A stretch of DNA of 64,000 nucleotides from Okapia johnstoni. Its lineage: Eukaryota > Chordata > Mammalia > Artiodactyla > Giraffidae. The stretch lies in the NCBI GenBank assembly GCA_024291935.2, contig CM044322.1:20521405-20585404 (forward strand). The letters run 5' to 3'. Position 1 is the first letter of the stretch. Each line of letters starts with the position of its first letter. The notes under the pieces were generated by a model. The model was given only the letters and a program-made list of their open reading frames with translations, searched no databases and had not been told where the DNA came from. Of this stretch, positions 34,831 to 45,317 are shown piece after piece. The translations under genes and the position numbers were made by a program.

Positions 34831-35739
34831 GCAGCACTACTTAGCATGAACCAAAGAGCATTTGAAATGATATTAACTCACAGGGGACAGGATGTTCTTT
34901 GGCTGGGAAGGTGGTAATCCCTCCCCTCTGCGACCTCAGTGAATTTCAGACAGATCTTCAAAGCAGATCAGGTCTCTGCAGCCCAGAGTGGTGAAAATAG
35001 TCCAAGTTCTCTGACCTCTCTAAGTTGGGGAAGGTTGGCATCAAGGACAAAAGCTTTCAATTGCATTGATCATGACCTGGACAGGTTCCAAGTGGGTAAT
35101 TACTTTATGCTTACTTACAATTTCCCCTTCAGCTTCGAAGGGCTAGAGCCTCCCTCATTTCCTAGACTAGCAGGGCTGTTCAGTGTTGCTAGGCATATGT
35201 TGAACAGCTGCCCCGTCACCCACCTCAGCAGCCACCATATTTTAGTAATGAAGTCAGGGCTCAAATTGGGCAAGATGGTAACACATTTCTTTGATTAGTG
35301 TGTAGGACAAATGTGGCCTCTCTTTGAACAGAAGGGGAGGGCATTTGACCATGTTTTTTTCCTCACTTGCATCAGAAGCAGGAATAAACTGAGCAACTTC
35401 TCTATGAGCCAGCTTTGAGAGGTTCTCTGACATGAATCTTATTAAGAAAAATAGATAAATTTTATTGTCATCAATAACTACATCAGTTACTCTTCACTTA
35501 TGAAAAATACATGCTCCTGGAAAGTAGGATGGCAGCAAAATTTCATCTAAGGAACTGCGCCCTGTGAACATCTTGTGTTTTAAAACTGAGAGTGTTTATG
35601 GGCAAAGAAATAAGTCCAGTCTGTAGGGTGAAGGCAGGATCTAGGCAATGAGGGATTTCATGTAACTGCAGATGAGAAACTTGAGTGTTCTTTGATGGGC
35701 TGACCCATTTGCCTCTCTTCCACCCTTCATTTTTCCCAT
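34831..35739. other. Low-copy sequence
   Basis: An open frame of 119 codons spans 34939-35298 but shows no domain and no matching splice sites that I trust. No repeat family is recognised. Confidence 0.35.
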
Positions 35740-35930
35740 TGGCTAATTAGCATAGTGATTTGGGTCTAGGCACTTAACTTTTCTGAGCAGCAGGTACTTT
35801 TATCCACAAAATAGGGGTAATAATGGTGCCTGTCTCCTCGAACTCTTGTAAGGAGCAAAGGAGGTAATATATACTTGGCACATGGAAAGAGCTCAATAAT
35901 TGTTAGTCATTATCACTATTGTTGTTATCA
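35740..35930 (+). mobile_element. MIR SINE
   Basis: In sense orientation: 'ctaggcacttaacttttctg', 'aaaataggggtaataatgg', 'ggaggtaatatatacttgg' and 'gctcaataattgttagt', covering the MIR core through its 3' end. Confidence 0.88.
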
Positions 35931-36035
35931 TCTCTCAGGTCTTAGTTTAAATATCCCTTTTTTTTTGTTACCAATAATTTCCATCCCTATTTTAAGACTA
36001 GGTTAGGTGAATGACTTTGTGCTTCCATAGAACAG

Positions 36036-36098
36036 CTTACAAAAGTATTGTAAAGTAATTAGCCTCCAATTAAAATAAATAAATAAATATTTTAAAAA
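36036..36098 (+). mobile_element. L1 3' tip with A-rich tail
   Basis: 'tattgtaaagtaattagcc', 'tccaattaaaataaataaat' and an A-run form the last ~60 bases of a ruminant-type L1 in sense orientation, a very short 5'-truncated insertion. Confidence 0.6.
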
Positions 36099-36099
36099 A

Positions 36100-37419
36100 G
36101 GAAACACCATGTTTTGAGTACATACCAGGTTTTCTACACTATTTGAGTTGTTTTCCATGTATGTATTATTACCCCGCTTTACCAATAAAGAAATTTAGAG
36201 AATTCATGTAGCTCACAAAGGGTGAGATTTGAACGTAGATATTTATACCCCAAAGTTCATATTCTTCATGATGACGCATCATGTTTTATGGTGATTATTC
36301 ATGTAATTTTCCTTGTTAGACAGTAAACTCTGTATGTTCCCAGACCCTCAGTCTTTCTGAAGCTCCCCTAATTTACACGTGGTCTCACCCTCTCCAAAAC
36401 TCATTGATGCCAGCAGCTTTCTTAGCTTGTGACTCCTTGGCTTCACCTCAGCTAGAAACATCCTTCTTTGTGTTCTTGACTTTGAGTCTAATGTCTACTA
36501 TTTCAGGATCGGTTACATCAATATTGCCCTTGCTCTCATCCTTCCGACCACCACACTATGTTTCATTTAGGGGTTTTGGTTGCAAGTGAGAGAAACTGTC
36601 TCTTGTAGTTGTAAGCAGAAAGGACTTACATTGGAAGAACATAAAGTGCTCAGAGAATTGATGAGATCAGGACTAGGCTTAGAAAATTCGAAGGAATCAA
36701 GGCCCTTATCAGAGCCTCTACCCATCCTAGACCCTTGTCTTATTTGCTCAGGATTCAAAGTCCTGGAGTTTGACTGGATGAGCACAAGGTCAAGTGCCCA
36801 CCTCCTAGAATGGCAAGGTATGGGAGGAACCAGGATCTGGCTCCTTTCAGCTTCTATAATAGCAGATGTAGTGCAAGGCGTTGTGAATCACCTGTGCTCG
36901 AGACTGCATACACACAAGTGGAAGGATATTTCCTCACAAGAAAAGATAATGAACATTTGATAACAAAAAAAATTACATTTGTCTACTGCACATTTGAATG
37001 GTTAGCTCTGGTCATCCCACCAAACTATTTCCCAGTGCCAATTTCAAAATTCAGAAAGTCTCTCCAGAATATAGCCCAGGTCCACTAATATACCGCATGA
37101 TCTCACTTAAGAAACTTCTTGTGCTGAATCCTTTATGTCCTCCTGATTCCTACACTATATACCCCTATGGAGGCCTTCTGATCTTCAGGCTTGGCACAGA
37201 GCTTAAAAATTGGGAACAGACCAAGACTGCTTCATGGATAGTCACAGTCATCCCATCTTGTTTACAGCATAATGTCCTGCCTCTGGGCAAGCATATCTCC
37301 CCAGATCACTCCTTTGAAATATCTTTCCAGGCCTGCTCTTGTGTTCCAGATCCTTGGACATGTAAATACATGTACCTCCCTTTCAACTCTTGCTCAGTAT
37401 TTCAACTTTAATATTGACT
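36100..37419. other. Low-copy or unclassified old repeat sequence
   Basis: The part 36568-36960 ('ggttttggttgcaagtgag' onward) resembles an old repeat I cannot name. Open frames of 126 and 137 codons (36580-36960 and 36998-37411) lack recognisable domains, and the second has no splice support. I regard both as chance. Confidence 0.3.
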
Positions 37420-37486
37420 GATTTTCATGTCTCTCATTGCTATAGCCTACATTTCCTAGGCTATAGCAATGAGAGACATGAAAATC
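37420..37486. repeat. Perfect 29-bp inverted repeat at a BovB 5' junction
   Basis: Bases 37420-37448 and 37458-37486 are exact reverse complements separated by nine bases. The right arm runs directly into BovB sequence. The inner eight bases (TATAGCCT and AGGCTATA) belong to the original target site. The outer 21 bases of the right arm copy the flank 37420-37440 in inverted orientation. Confidence 0.95.
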
Positions 37487-38194
37487 TATTTCTGCTTTAT
37501 TGACTATGCCAAAGCCTTTGACTGTGTGGATCACAATAAACTGTGGAAAATTCTGAAAGAGATGGGAATACCAGACTATCTGACCTGTCTCTTGAGAAAC
37601 CTGTATGCAGGTCAGGAAGCAACAGTTAGAACTGGACATGGAACAACAGACTGGTTCCAAATAAGAAAAAGAGTACATCAAAGCTGTATCTTGTCACCCT
37701 GCTTATTTAACTTATATGCAGAGTACATCATGAGAAATGCTGGGCTGGAAGAAACACAAGCTGAAATCAAGATTGCTGGGAGAAATATCGATAACCTCAG
37801 ATATGCAGATGACACCACCCTTATGGTAGAAAGTGAAGAAGAACTAAAGAGCCTCTTGATGAAAGTGAAAGAGGAGAGAGAAAAAGTTGGCTTAAAGCTC
37901 AACATTCAGAAAACTAAGATCATGGCATCTGGTCCCATCACTTCATGGGAAATAGATGGGGAAACAGTGTCAGACTTTATTTTTGGGGGCTCCAAAATCA
38001 CTGCTGATGGTGATTGCAGCCATGAAATTAAAAGACGCTTACTCCTTGGAAGGAAGTTTATGACCAACCTAGATAGCATATTTAAAAGCAGAGACATTAC
38101 TTTGCCGACAAAGGTCCGTCTAGTCAAGGCTATGGTTTTTCCAGTGGTCATATATAGATGTGAGAGTTGGACGGTGAAGAAAGCTGAGCTCTGA
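37469..38194 (+). pseudogene. BovB reverse transcriptase fragment, 241 codons open
   Basis: This is the longest open frame in the window and the least damaged BovB coding piece. It covers the palm of an RTE-type reverse transcriptase: motif A (FIDYAKAFDCVDHNKLW), then CLFNLYAEYI, the catalytic YADD encoded at 37802-37813, KLNIQKTKIMASGPITSW and the C-terminal part up to VVIYRCESWTVKKAEL. The endonuclease domain and the fingers are missing, so no activity is expected. The start codon and first residues (MRDMK) are not BovB: they come from the inverted flank copy at 37466-37486. I infer no promoter or selection. Confidence 0.9.
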
Positions 38195-38575
38195 AGAATT
38201 GATGCTTTTGAACTGTGGTGTTGGAGAAGACTCTTGAGAGTCCCTTGGACTGCAAGGAGAGCCAACCAGTCCATCTTAAAGGAGATCAGTCCTGGGTGTT
38301 CATTGGAAGGACTGATGTTGAAGCTGAAACTCCAATCCTTTGGCCACCTCATGTGAAGAGTTGACTCATTGGAAAAGACCCTAATGCTGGGAAGGACTGC
38401 AGGCAGGAGGAGAAGGGGATGACAGAGGATGAGATGGTTGGATGGCATCACCGACTCGATGGACATGGGTTTGGGTAAACTCTGGGAGTTGGTGATGGAC
38501 AGGGAGGCCTGGCATGTTGTGATTCATAGGGTTGCAAAGAGTCGGACACGGCTGAGTGACTGAACTGAACTGAAC
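37484..38575 (+). mobile_element. BovB LINE, 5'-truncated inside the RT domain
   Basis: It starts at the RT motif-A region ('atctatttctgctttattg') and runs to a complete 3' end with a TGAAC-repeat tail (38557-38575). The 3' target copy TTCCTATAGGCTATA at 38578-38592 matches TTCCTAGGCTATA at 37453-37465 apart from a two-base gap. The left copy lies inside the inverted repeat rather than flush with BovB. Confidence 0.95.
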
Positions 38576-39024
38576 AGTTCCTATAGGCTATATATAGGAT
38601 GTCCACCTAATTTTGGCCAGTGGCTTTCACTTCTGCATAGCTTGTGCTGGTTATGTCCACTCCCCTGGCTTTGTGGTTCTAGGTCTAGTTCATGAATCTT
38701 GTGTGTGGCCTCACCCTGCCCAACAGGTCTCCTGGGATGCTGTATCCAAACCCATCTGCACTATATCCTGAGCTTTTACATGGTCACCTCTGGTTCAATC
38801 CTTCTGTGTCCAGAACTCATGTTAATAGTGGTAGGAGAAATTAATGTAATCTGACCTTTGTGACTAGTTAGAAGAGAGGCCCAAGATTTGTCACATTTTA
38901 AAATCCTAGTCCTTCATCTCTCAGTCTCATATTCTAATAAATGGCCACTCTACCTTTTCCTCATGAATTAATTGTCAAAGTGAATCTCAGTTCTAGTATA
39001 AAGCCTTTGACTTCTTCCCTTTGT
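38576..39024. other. Low-copy sequence
   Basis: No recognisable element or gene. Confidence 0.35.
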
Positions 39025-39284
39025 GGGCTTCCCTGGTAGCTCAGCTGGTAAAGAATCTACTTGCAATGCAGGAGACCCCGGTTTGATTCCTGGGTCGGGA
39101 AGATTCCCTGGAGAAGGGATAGGCTACCCACTCCATTATTCTTGGTCTTCCCTGCTGGCTCAGCTGGTAAAGAGTCCGCCTGCAATGTGGGAGACCTGGG
39201 TTCAATCCCTGCATTGGGAAGATCCCCTGGAGAAGGGAAAGGCTACCCACTCCAGTATTCTGGCCTGGAGAATTCCATGAACTA
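39025..39284 (+). mobile_element. Two Bov-tA heads in tandem
   Basis: The first unit (39025-39145) has head 'gggcttccctggtagctcag' and stops at 'ccattattcttg'. A second head starts at 39147 ('tcttccctgctggctcagc') and runs to 'gaattccatga'. Neither unit has the BovB-type tail. A 17-base direct repeat (ATTCCATGAACTWTATA, 39272-39288 and 39298-39314) follows. Confidence 0.85.
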
Positions 39285-39314
39285 TATAGGACTATATATT
39301 CCATGAACTTTATA

Positions 39315-39980
39315 AGGTAGTCTTCCCTTTGTACCAGTCCTGCTTTGGTAATACCTCAGTGCTCTAGTCTGTTGCAGGATTGTAAATGTGTCTTATGCTA
39401 GAGTCCTGACACTGACCTTGAACCCTGCTGGTTGTGACATATTTCTCTGGTGCTACCTGCTTGTTTATTGATGCTAAAGGCCAAGGACACCTTTAAAACA
39501 CACTAAAAAGAAAGTGACTACAATTGTGGACTGCTTGATAGAATGTAGCCAAACAGCCTTGGATGTTGTGAAGTGGTACAGTTTGCTGAACTGTGCTGGT
39601 TGTAACTCTGATTGATACCTATCTTTCCTCTGTTTGCTTCTGAGCTCCTGTGCCAGTCTTCACTACTCAGTTTGGTTTTTACCTTTTTGAATAGGTATGT
39701 GATCTCTCTTTTTGGATCTCCTGTGTTCTAGGATCTGATGCAACACTTCTCTGGGTTTCATTTCCCTTCCTTTCTCCACTGCTCTGCTATAGGATGCACT
39801 TAAACATGACTTTGCCTTTCGGGAAAGTGCTCTACATCAGCCTGTCTGGAAGAAGCAGCCCCGTCCCAGTGGAAGGTCTTATGTCAGGTGTCGCTCATAC
39901 ATCTGCTCTGTTTGCTGAATATAAGACATCTGACAGAGACCATGTTCTCAGAAAGACTGCTTCTGCATATTAGCTCTTCT
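39315..39980. other. Low-copy sequence
   Basis: No recognisable element or gene. Confidence 0.35.
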
Positions 39981-39990
39981 ACACCCTCTT

Positions 39991-40196
39991 CAGCTTCCCT
40001 GGTTAAGAATCCACCTGCAAGGCAGGAGATACAGGTTCGATCCTGGGATCAGGAAGATCCCCTGGAGGAAGGCGTGGCAACCCACTCCAGTATTCTTGCC
40101 TGGAAGATGGCATGGAGAGAGGAGTTTGGTGGGCTACAGCTCAAAGTGTTGCAAAGAAGTTGGACATGAGTGAAGCGACTGAGCATGCGTGCATGC
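39991..40196 (+). mobile_element. Bov-tA SINE
   Basis: A shortened head ('gcttccctggttaagaatcc', lacking 'ggctcag') is followed by core and BovB-type tail 'gaagttggacatgagtgaag'. ACACCCTCT at 39981-39989 and ACACCCCCTCT at 40197-40207 are the likely target duplications. Confidence 0.9.
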
Positions 40197-40499
40197 ACAC
40201 CCCCTCTACTCTCCTTAAGTTTCCCGCATTAGCAGTCCTCTTGCCCTTTCATCAAATGATCTTTGTGCATTTCTGAGGCCACAGAAACCATCTGGCACGT
40301 TCTTCTTCTCCACCTGTTTCCTCGGAGTCTCTGCCCTCCTCCTCCTATCTTGGAGAGGGAGGTGTCTCTCTTTCCTAGGCTTACCCCTGGCCCCAAGAGG
40401 TAGTGTTGGTCCCTGTCTCCTCTTTCAGAATGATGTTCTATCAGGTGTTCTGCCTTTCCTGGGTATTTGAAAACTCTGTTCCTCTCTGTGGGATCCTTC
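40197..40499. other. Pyrimidine-rich sequence, possibly more L2
   Basis: The C/T-rich plus strand continues into the L2 relic to the right. I cannot assign it with confidence. Confidence 0.3.
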
Positions 40500-40992
40500 C
40501 CATCTGCCTTTAAAGCAGCTTGATCAATTGCCTCCAAAGAATGGTCCTCTTTTCTCTTCTTGCCAAACTTCTTGAATATGTGAGTGCCACCCACGGACTG
40601 GGCTTCTTCACTATTTCACTCCAAATGCCCTGCAATCTGGCTTCATTGTCACTAAATTCTGAAGTTCCTCTCTCAAAGTTGACTGTTAACCTCTTAATTG
40701 CCAAACATAAACGCTCGTTCTCAGATTTTGTGTCCTTTGTTCTACCAGCCACTCTGAGAGTGTTAAAATAGTTGATCTTACCTTTCATGAGTGAAATTTT
40801 CTTTTCTATATGACCATCCTTTTTTATTGACTATTTGAATGTTATTTAGCTTTTCATACATGTTTCTCTGTTCTTACCAGCTAGATGTAAGTTCCTTGAG
40901 GCTGGGAGCTGTACATTTATAAACATTGTTTCACAATGTTATGTACTTAATAGGTGTTATGACAAATACTTTTTAAGTGAAGAAATAGAACT
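40500..40992 (+). mobile_element. L2 LINE relic with RT-region and 3' end
   Basis: The plus frame at 40520-40771 reads LLAKLLEYV, later PCNLASLSLNSEVPLSKL and NLLIAKH. These loosely follow the L2/CR1-type reverse transcriptase stretch in which LLNPLQSGFRP, STETAL and NDLLIA occur. Further right 'gctagatgtaagttccttg' and 'aggctgggagctgtacat', then 'taataggtgttatgacaaat', give the L2 3' terminus in the same orientation. Both signals are weak alone but agree. Confidence 0.55.
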
Positions 40993-41057
40993 ATTCAGAG
41001 TGAATTACTCATTCAGTCATTTTTTCACTTATGAGAAAATGCTTCTTATGTGCCCAA

Positions 41058-41245
41058 ATATGGCTCAGCGGTAAACAATCTGCCTGCCATGCAGAAGGTG
41101 CGGGTTCGATCCCTGGGTCAGAAAGATCTCTTGGAGGAGGAAATGGAAACCCACTCCAGTATTCTTGCTTGGAGAATCCCAGGGACAGAGGAGCCTGGCG
41201 TGTTACCGTCCATAGGGTTGCAAAGAGACTCGACTGAAGTGATTG
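41058..41245 (+). mobile_element. Bov-tA SINE
   Basis: Head 'atatggctcagcggtaaac', 'gggttcgatccctgggtc', core 'cactccagtattcttgct' and BovB-type tail 'ttgcaaagagactcgact'. The first bases of the head are lost or diverged. Confidence 0.88.
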
Positions 41246-41620
41246 AGCGAGTGAGTGGAGACACACTTAGTTCCTGCTTTCAGAGACCTTATAGTCCAGT
41301 GAGGAATGTATACATGAAAATATACAATCATAATACAAAATGATAAATACCATGATGAAACATTTAACTGGAGAAGGGATCAGGGAAGGTTTTCTGGGAG
41401 AAATAATATTTAAACAGTGGTAGCAAGGTAAAAAGAGGGAAGAGGAAGTGTGAGTTCCTAGCAAAGGGAGTAGTGTCTTCAGAGGCTAGAGAGTGTGACA
41501 CTTTTGAGGAACTGGCTGAAAAAAATGTCAGAGACATGAATATTGTGGAAAAAGGAGATGGAGCAAACAAGCAGGTGGTCTGTGCCTAACTCAAAACGGG
41601 CATTCCACCTCTTCCCATTT
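41246..41620. other. Low-copy sequence
   Basis: No recognisable element or gene. Confidence 0.35.
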
Positions 41621-41624
41621 CTAA

Positions 41625-41740
41625 GCATTTCCCTGGTGTTTACTATGTAATCCTCACAGCCTTTAAGTGGTAGGTGGCAGCTGTCTTACAGATGGAGAAA
41701 GTGAGTTTTGTAAAATTGAAACTCACTAAATCAATAGTAA
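41625..41740 (-). mobile_element. MIR SINE fragment
   Basis: On the plus strand 'ggtgtttactatgtaatcct', 'cacagcctttaagtggtagg' and 'cttacagatggagaaagtga' are reverse-complement MIR. Confidence 0.7.
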
Positions 41741-41780
41741 GTCTGAGAATATTTTCACTTCTTGATGCAGCTTCCTTTTT

Positions 41781-42190
41781 AAAAACACTGTAATTTTATC
41801 GGAGTATAGTTGATTTGCAACATTCTGTTTGTTTCAAGTGTACACCGAAGTGATTCAGTTATACATATACTCATTCTTGTTAAGTCTTTTCTCATATAGG
41901 TTATCACAGAATATTGGGTCGAGTTCCCTGTGCTATACAGTAGGTTCTTGTTGGTTATCTGCTTTATAAAAAGTAGCGTGTGTGTTCATCCCTAGTTTCT
42001 GATTTATCCCTCTCTGTGACATTTCCCCTTTCATAATCATAAGTTTGTTTTCAGAATCTGTAAGTCTGCTTCTGTTGTGTAAATAAGTTCATTTGTAGAT
42101 TCCGCATATGAGTGATATCAGGCTATATTTGTCTTTCTCTGTCTGACTTACTTTACCCAGTATGATAATCTCTAGTTCCATCCAGGTTCA
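41781..42190 (-). mobile_element. L1 3' end, 5'-truncated, with 17-bp target duplication
   Basis: A reverse-complement L1 3' UTR ('cggagtatagttgatttgc', 'agttccctgtgctatacag', 'agtatgataatctctagttcc') is bounded by GATRCAGCTTCCTTTTT at 41764-41780 and 42191-42207, with one mismatch. The insertion is about 410 bases and clean at both ends. Confidence 0.92.
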
Positions 42191-42207
42191 GATACAGCTT
42201 CCTTTTT

Positions 42208-43284
42208 CATTGACTATCTAAGCTTCCAGAGCAGACTGAGGAAAATATAAACCATAATTAAAAAAAAAAACCCATCAGAGAGCTGAAGATGAAAAGAAAC
42301 GTTAAGGAGTTGTATTTGAGGAGAAAGGAGACACATGACTGTATTCATCACTGGAAGAACAATGGGAAAGGGAGGAATCCACCATAGATAGGGGTGAAGA
42401 AAAATCAAGCTACCTGTTAATAAATTTGAATGACTGCATGGGTGCTGGTGTGACGGTATCCTCAATCACAGAGCATGTCGGTACCCACCTGCCAACTCTG
42501 TTCTGAGTCTTCACCTAGTACACAGGGAAAGGATGTCAAAGGCGGGGATTAGGCAAAGGTGCTGAGAGAAAGTCCCCTGAGAAATATAGGGTGTTCCTAA
42601 ATGAAAGGCAGGGATATTTTCAAATACAATACAGGTGCTGATGAGGGGTGGTGGAGAGCAAATAAACTGAACAAATCCTGTACCCACACTGGGCCTTTCC
42701 TGAGTGCAAGGCAGTGTCTCACTGAAGGCTGGCATTAGGTCAGGAGAATTTATGAAAAGTCTTCTAAGGGCCACTAAATCTCTCATGGCTCTTTATCAAA
42801 TGCATGGAAGGCTGGGGAAAGAGAAGCAAAGTTGGAAAAAACCTCTCCTAGACACTTCAGGTCTTTACTGAATCCATTGCTACAGTCCTCCAGAAACTGG
42901 GGACATAGCATTGGTACAGGGAGTTCTCCTGAGCTAAGACAGTCAGAACTGAGGCTGCAAAGTCAGAACTGGTCCCTCCCCAGTGACCCCTAAAGCTCAT
43001 GGTCAGGCTGCAGGGCAGAGATCTCTCATGGTTCAGAAAGTTAGGAACTGGGAGACAAAGCATAATTTTTTTTTTTTGAGCCTCCCTGGTGCTCAGATCC
43101 TATGTTATGCTAAAGCAAAATTCTAATCCTATCCTCAAAATACAGTTGTAAACTGAATATAACTAAAGTTGCAACATAGGCCAGTTTAATACAGATTAGA
43201 TGGAAACATATCTTTACAACAGTGGACTGACAGAAAAAGGGATGTATTATTTTTTGATTAAATATTTACTTTTCAGTCTAATAC
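42208..43284. other. Low-copy sequence
   Basis: An A-run (42260-42270) and a T-run (43066-43077) occur. The T-run precedes a 20-base SINE-head remnant ('gcctccctggtgctcagatc', 43080-43099). The minus-strand frames at 42214-43063 have no domains. Confidence 0.35.
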
Positions 43285-43520
43285 TTTTAAATGCACAATG
43301 TCTGGCATAGGAAAAATTATTACAATGAAAGAAGCAAAAAAGTAATACATAATAGAGATAAAGAATAAATAAAAATAGACCCTCAGATAGCCAAAATGCT
43401 GAAATGATCAGACAAAGAACTTTAGAATGACTATAATAAATACATTAAAGGACACTGTGAAAAAGTGAACAACATGCATGACTATGTGGGGAATTCAAGG
43501 AGCAATGGTATTTGTTTTAA
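43285..43520 (+). mobile_element. Old L1/HAL1-like fragment
   Basis: 'agatagccaaaatgctgaaa', 'gatcagacaaagaactttag' and 'cattaaaggacactgtgaaa' follow the 5'/ORF1 region of old L1-HAL1 elements in sense orientation. It is decayed. Confidence 0.45.
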
Positions 43521-43590
43521 AAAAAGAAAGAAGTGGACATGCTAGAAAAAAATTATATATATAATGATTAGTTTATTCAATCTGCATTTT

Positions 43591-44255
43591 AGTTATCTAT
43601 TGCTGCATAGTAAGGTTTACAAGCAGAGGGTTTAAAGAATTACAACTTATTTTTTTCCTCATTATGCTATCTGGGCTGGGGTCAGTTGAAGAGTTCTTCT
43701 GTTTCAAGTGGAGTCTGCTGGGCTTTGAATGTTCAAAATGGCTTCCTTGCTCATATATTTGGTGCTCAAAATTGCAGTGCTTTCACCAGTGTGCTTTGCC
43801 GGAAAAGTTGGAGGTTGACTGATCTTTCATTCTGTGGGGCCTTATCAAATTGCTAACCTTGGCTTCTTCAAAGAGTAATGATCTTAGGGTAGTCAGGTTT
43901 TTAACCTATGGTGTCTGATTTCCAACAGAGAAGTGGAAACTGTAAGTTCTTTAAACATATGGAGTCATAAATCCTAGGCCATAATTTCTCTTTTTCTTTT
44001 CTTCTTTTCTTTGGCCATGATGTGCGACTTGTGGGGCATTAGTTCCCTGACCAAGGATTGAGCCTCTTGACAGTGAAAGCATTAAGTCCTAACCCCTGGG
44101 ATGACAGAGAATTCCCCAGACCATAATTTCCGATGCATTGTATTGTTTAAAGTGAGTCACAAGTTTAGCCTGGATATCACCACTGAATATGTGGAATAGT
44201 ATATATGTACAGGAGAGGAGGAATTGATGGTGGCGGTCTTGGAGACTGCATCACT
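43591..44255 (-). mobile_element. Solo LTR of MaLR type (MLT1-like), split by a SINE
   Basis: The plus strand starts with 'agttatctattgctgcata', the reverse complement of the MLT1 LTR end. It continues with 'ggttgactgatctttcattc' and 'agaagtggaaactgtaag', and after the SINE with 'gtgagtcacaagtttagcc'. No internal retroviral sequence is seen. Removing 43989-44120 restores a continuous LTR. Confidence 0.6.
43989..44120 (-). mobile_element. CHR-type tRNA SINE with 10-bp target duplication
   Basis: The minus strand carries a tRNA-like head (plus strand '...agagaattccccag') and ends towards a T/C-rich run. Exact repeats CCATAATTTC at 43979-43988 and 44121-44130 flank it. Confidence 0.85.
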
Positions 44256-45136
44256 CTTCCCCCTGGCCACCACAATTCACATCCATTCTGTGTGAAAACG
44301 ACACCACACATCCCCACCACGGTCACCAAAGTCTTTTCCAATTATGGCATCACGTGCAGCTCCTGCATCTCAGGATCTGCACCAAGTCCAGATGTGGATG
44401 AAGCTTCTCAAGCACATCTCTTCCCAATCTGGAGAGAAGGTTACTGCCCCACCCCACCACCATCCCGTGTAAAACAATGAGACAGTGAAAGAACAGCTAC
44501 AGTAGCTACTCCCATTTAAAAAGCAGGAAATGGAAAGAACATAGCAGCCAATGGTCCACAGTCTTTCTAAAATCCACTTGGCCATATATCCAAGTATTAC
44601 CTGCTCTGAGGAAGTATGGAACATTCTATGATTTACCCCAATTCTCCTTCTTGAGATTAGTTCTCTGGAGATTTTGACTCTGTTGCTTGGGATCTGGGCT
44701 ATGATCTCTGAGGTATTCTTAGCAAATGGTTTTATTTTTCTACTGAATTTTTTTTTCTTAGCCTTCTTTATGCCCATGGAAGTTTTATGTGCTCTCTCTA
44801 TGCATTTTAGTTAAAACTTGTGGTGCTTTTATTAGGAAAGTTATCTTAAAAGCTTTATAAGTTTTATATGAAGCTTACTGGGGGGTTACATTTTACAAAG
44901 CCACACCTACAGATCTCTTTGACATAGGCCTCTTCCCACTTTTAGCTGCTTTTGTACAATGCCTGAAAGATCCTTAGAAAATTTTATGTTTAGCTAAAGG
45001 TGTCTGTGAGACACCATCATAAATCCTTCTGAAATCTTAAAAGAAGTCTTGTAACCACATTCTTAATCTGATCTTTAACTTGAGCCTACATTGTACTGTC
45101 AGTGCCCTGGATTTGGTCTTTGCTATAACCCTATAC
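44256..45136. other. Low-copy sequence
   Basis: A 135-codon minus frame (44370-44777) has no recognisable domain and is rich in Lys, Ser and Arg. No splice support. I treat it as chance. Confidence 0.35.
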
Positions 45137-45317
45137 TTTTTTTAAATTTTTATTTAAGTATAGTTTCTGTACAATATTATATAAGTTACAGTTGTACAAT
45201 ATAGTGATTCGTGATTTTTAAAGGTTATACTCCACTGATTGTTAAAAAGTATTAGCTCTATTCCCTGTGATCTACAATAAACTCTTGTAGTTGGTGTTTT
45301 TTTTTTTTTTTTTTAAT

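Noticed and set aside
36998..37411. Frame of 137 codons
   Set aside because: No domain, no splice support, length within chance, and it ends next to the BovB junction.
34146..44255. Two LTRs as ends of one provirus
   Set aside because: They belong to different LTR types, and no internal retroviral sequence lies between them.
44370..44777. Minus-strand frame of 135 codons
   Set aside because: Low-complexity Lys/Ser content and overlap with the LTR region border; no recognisable domain.
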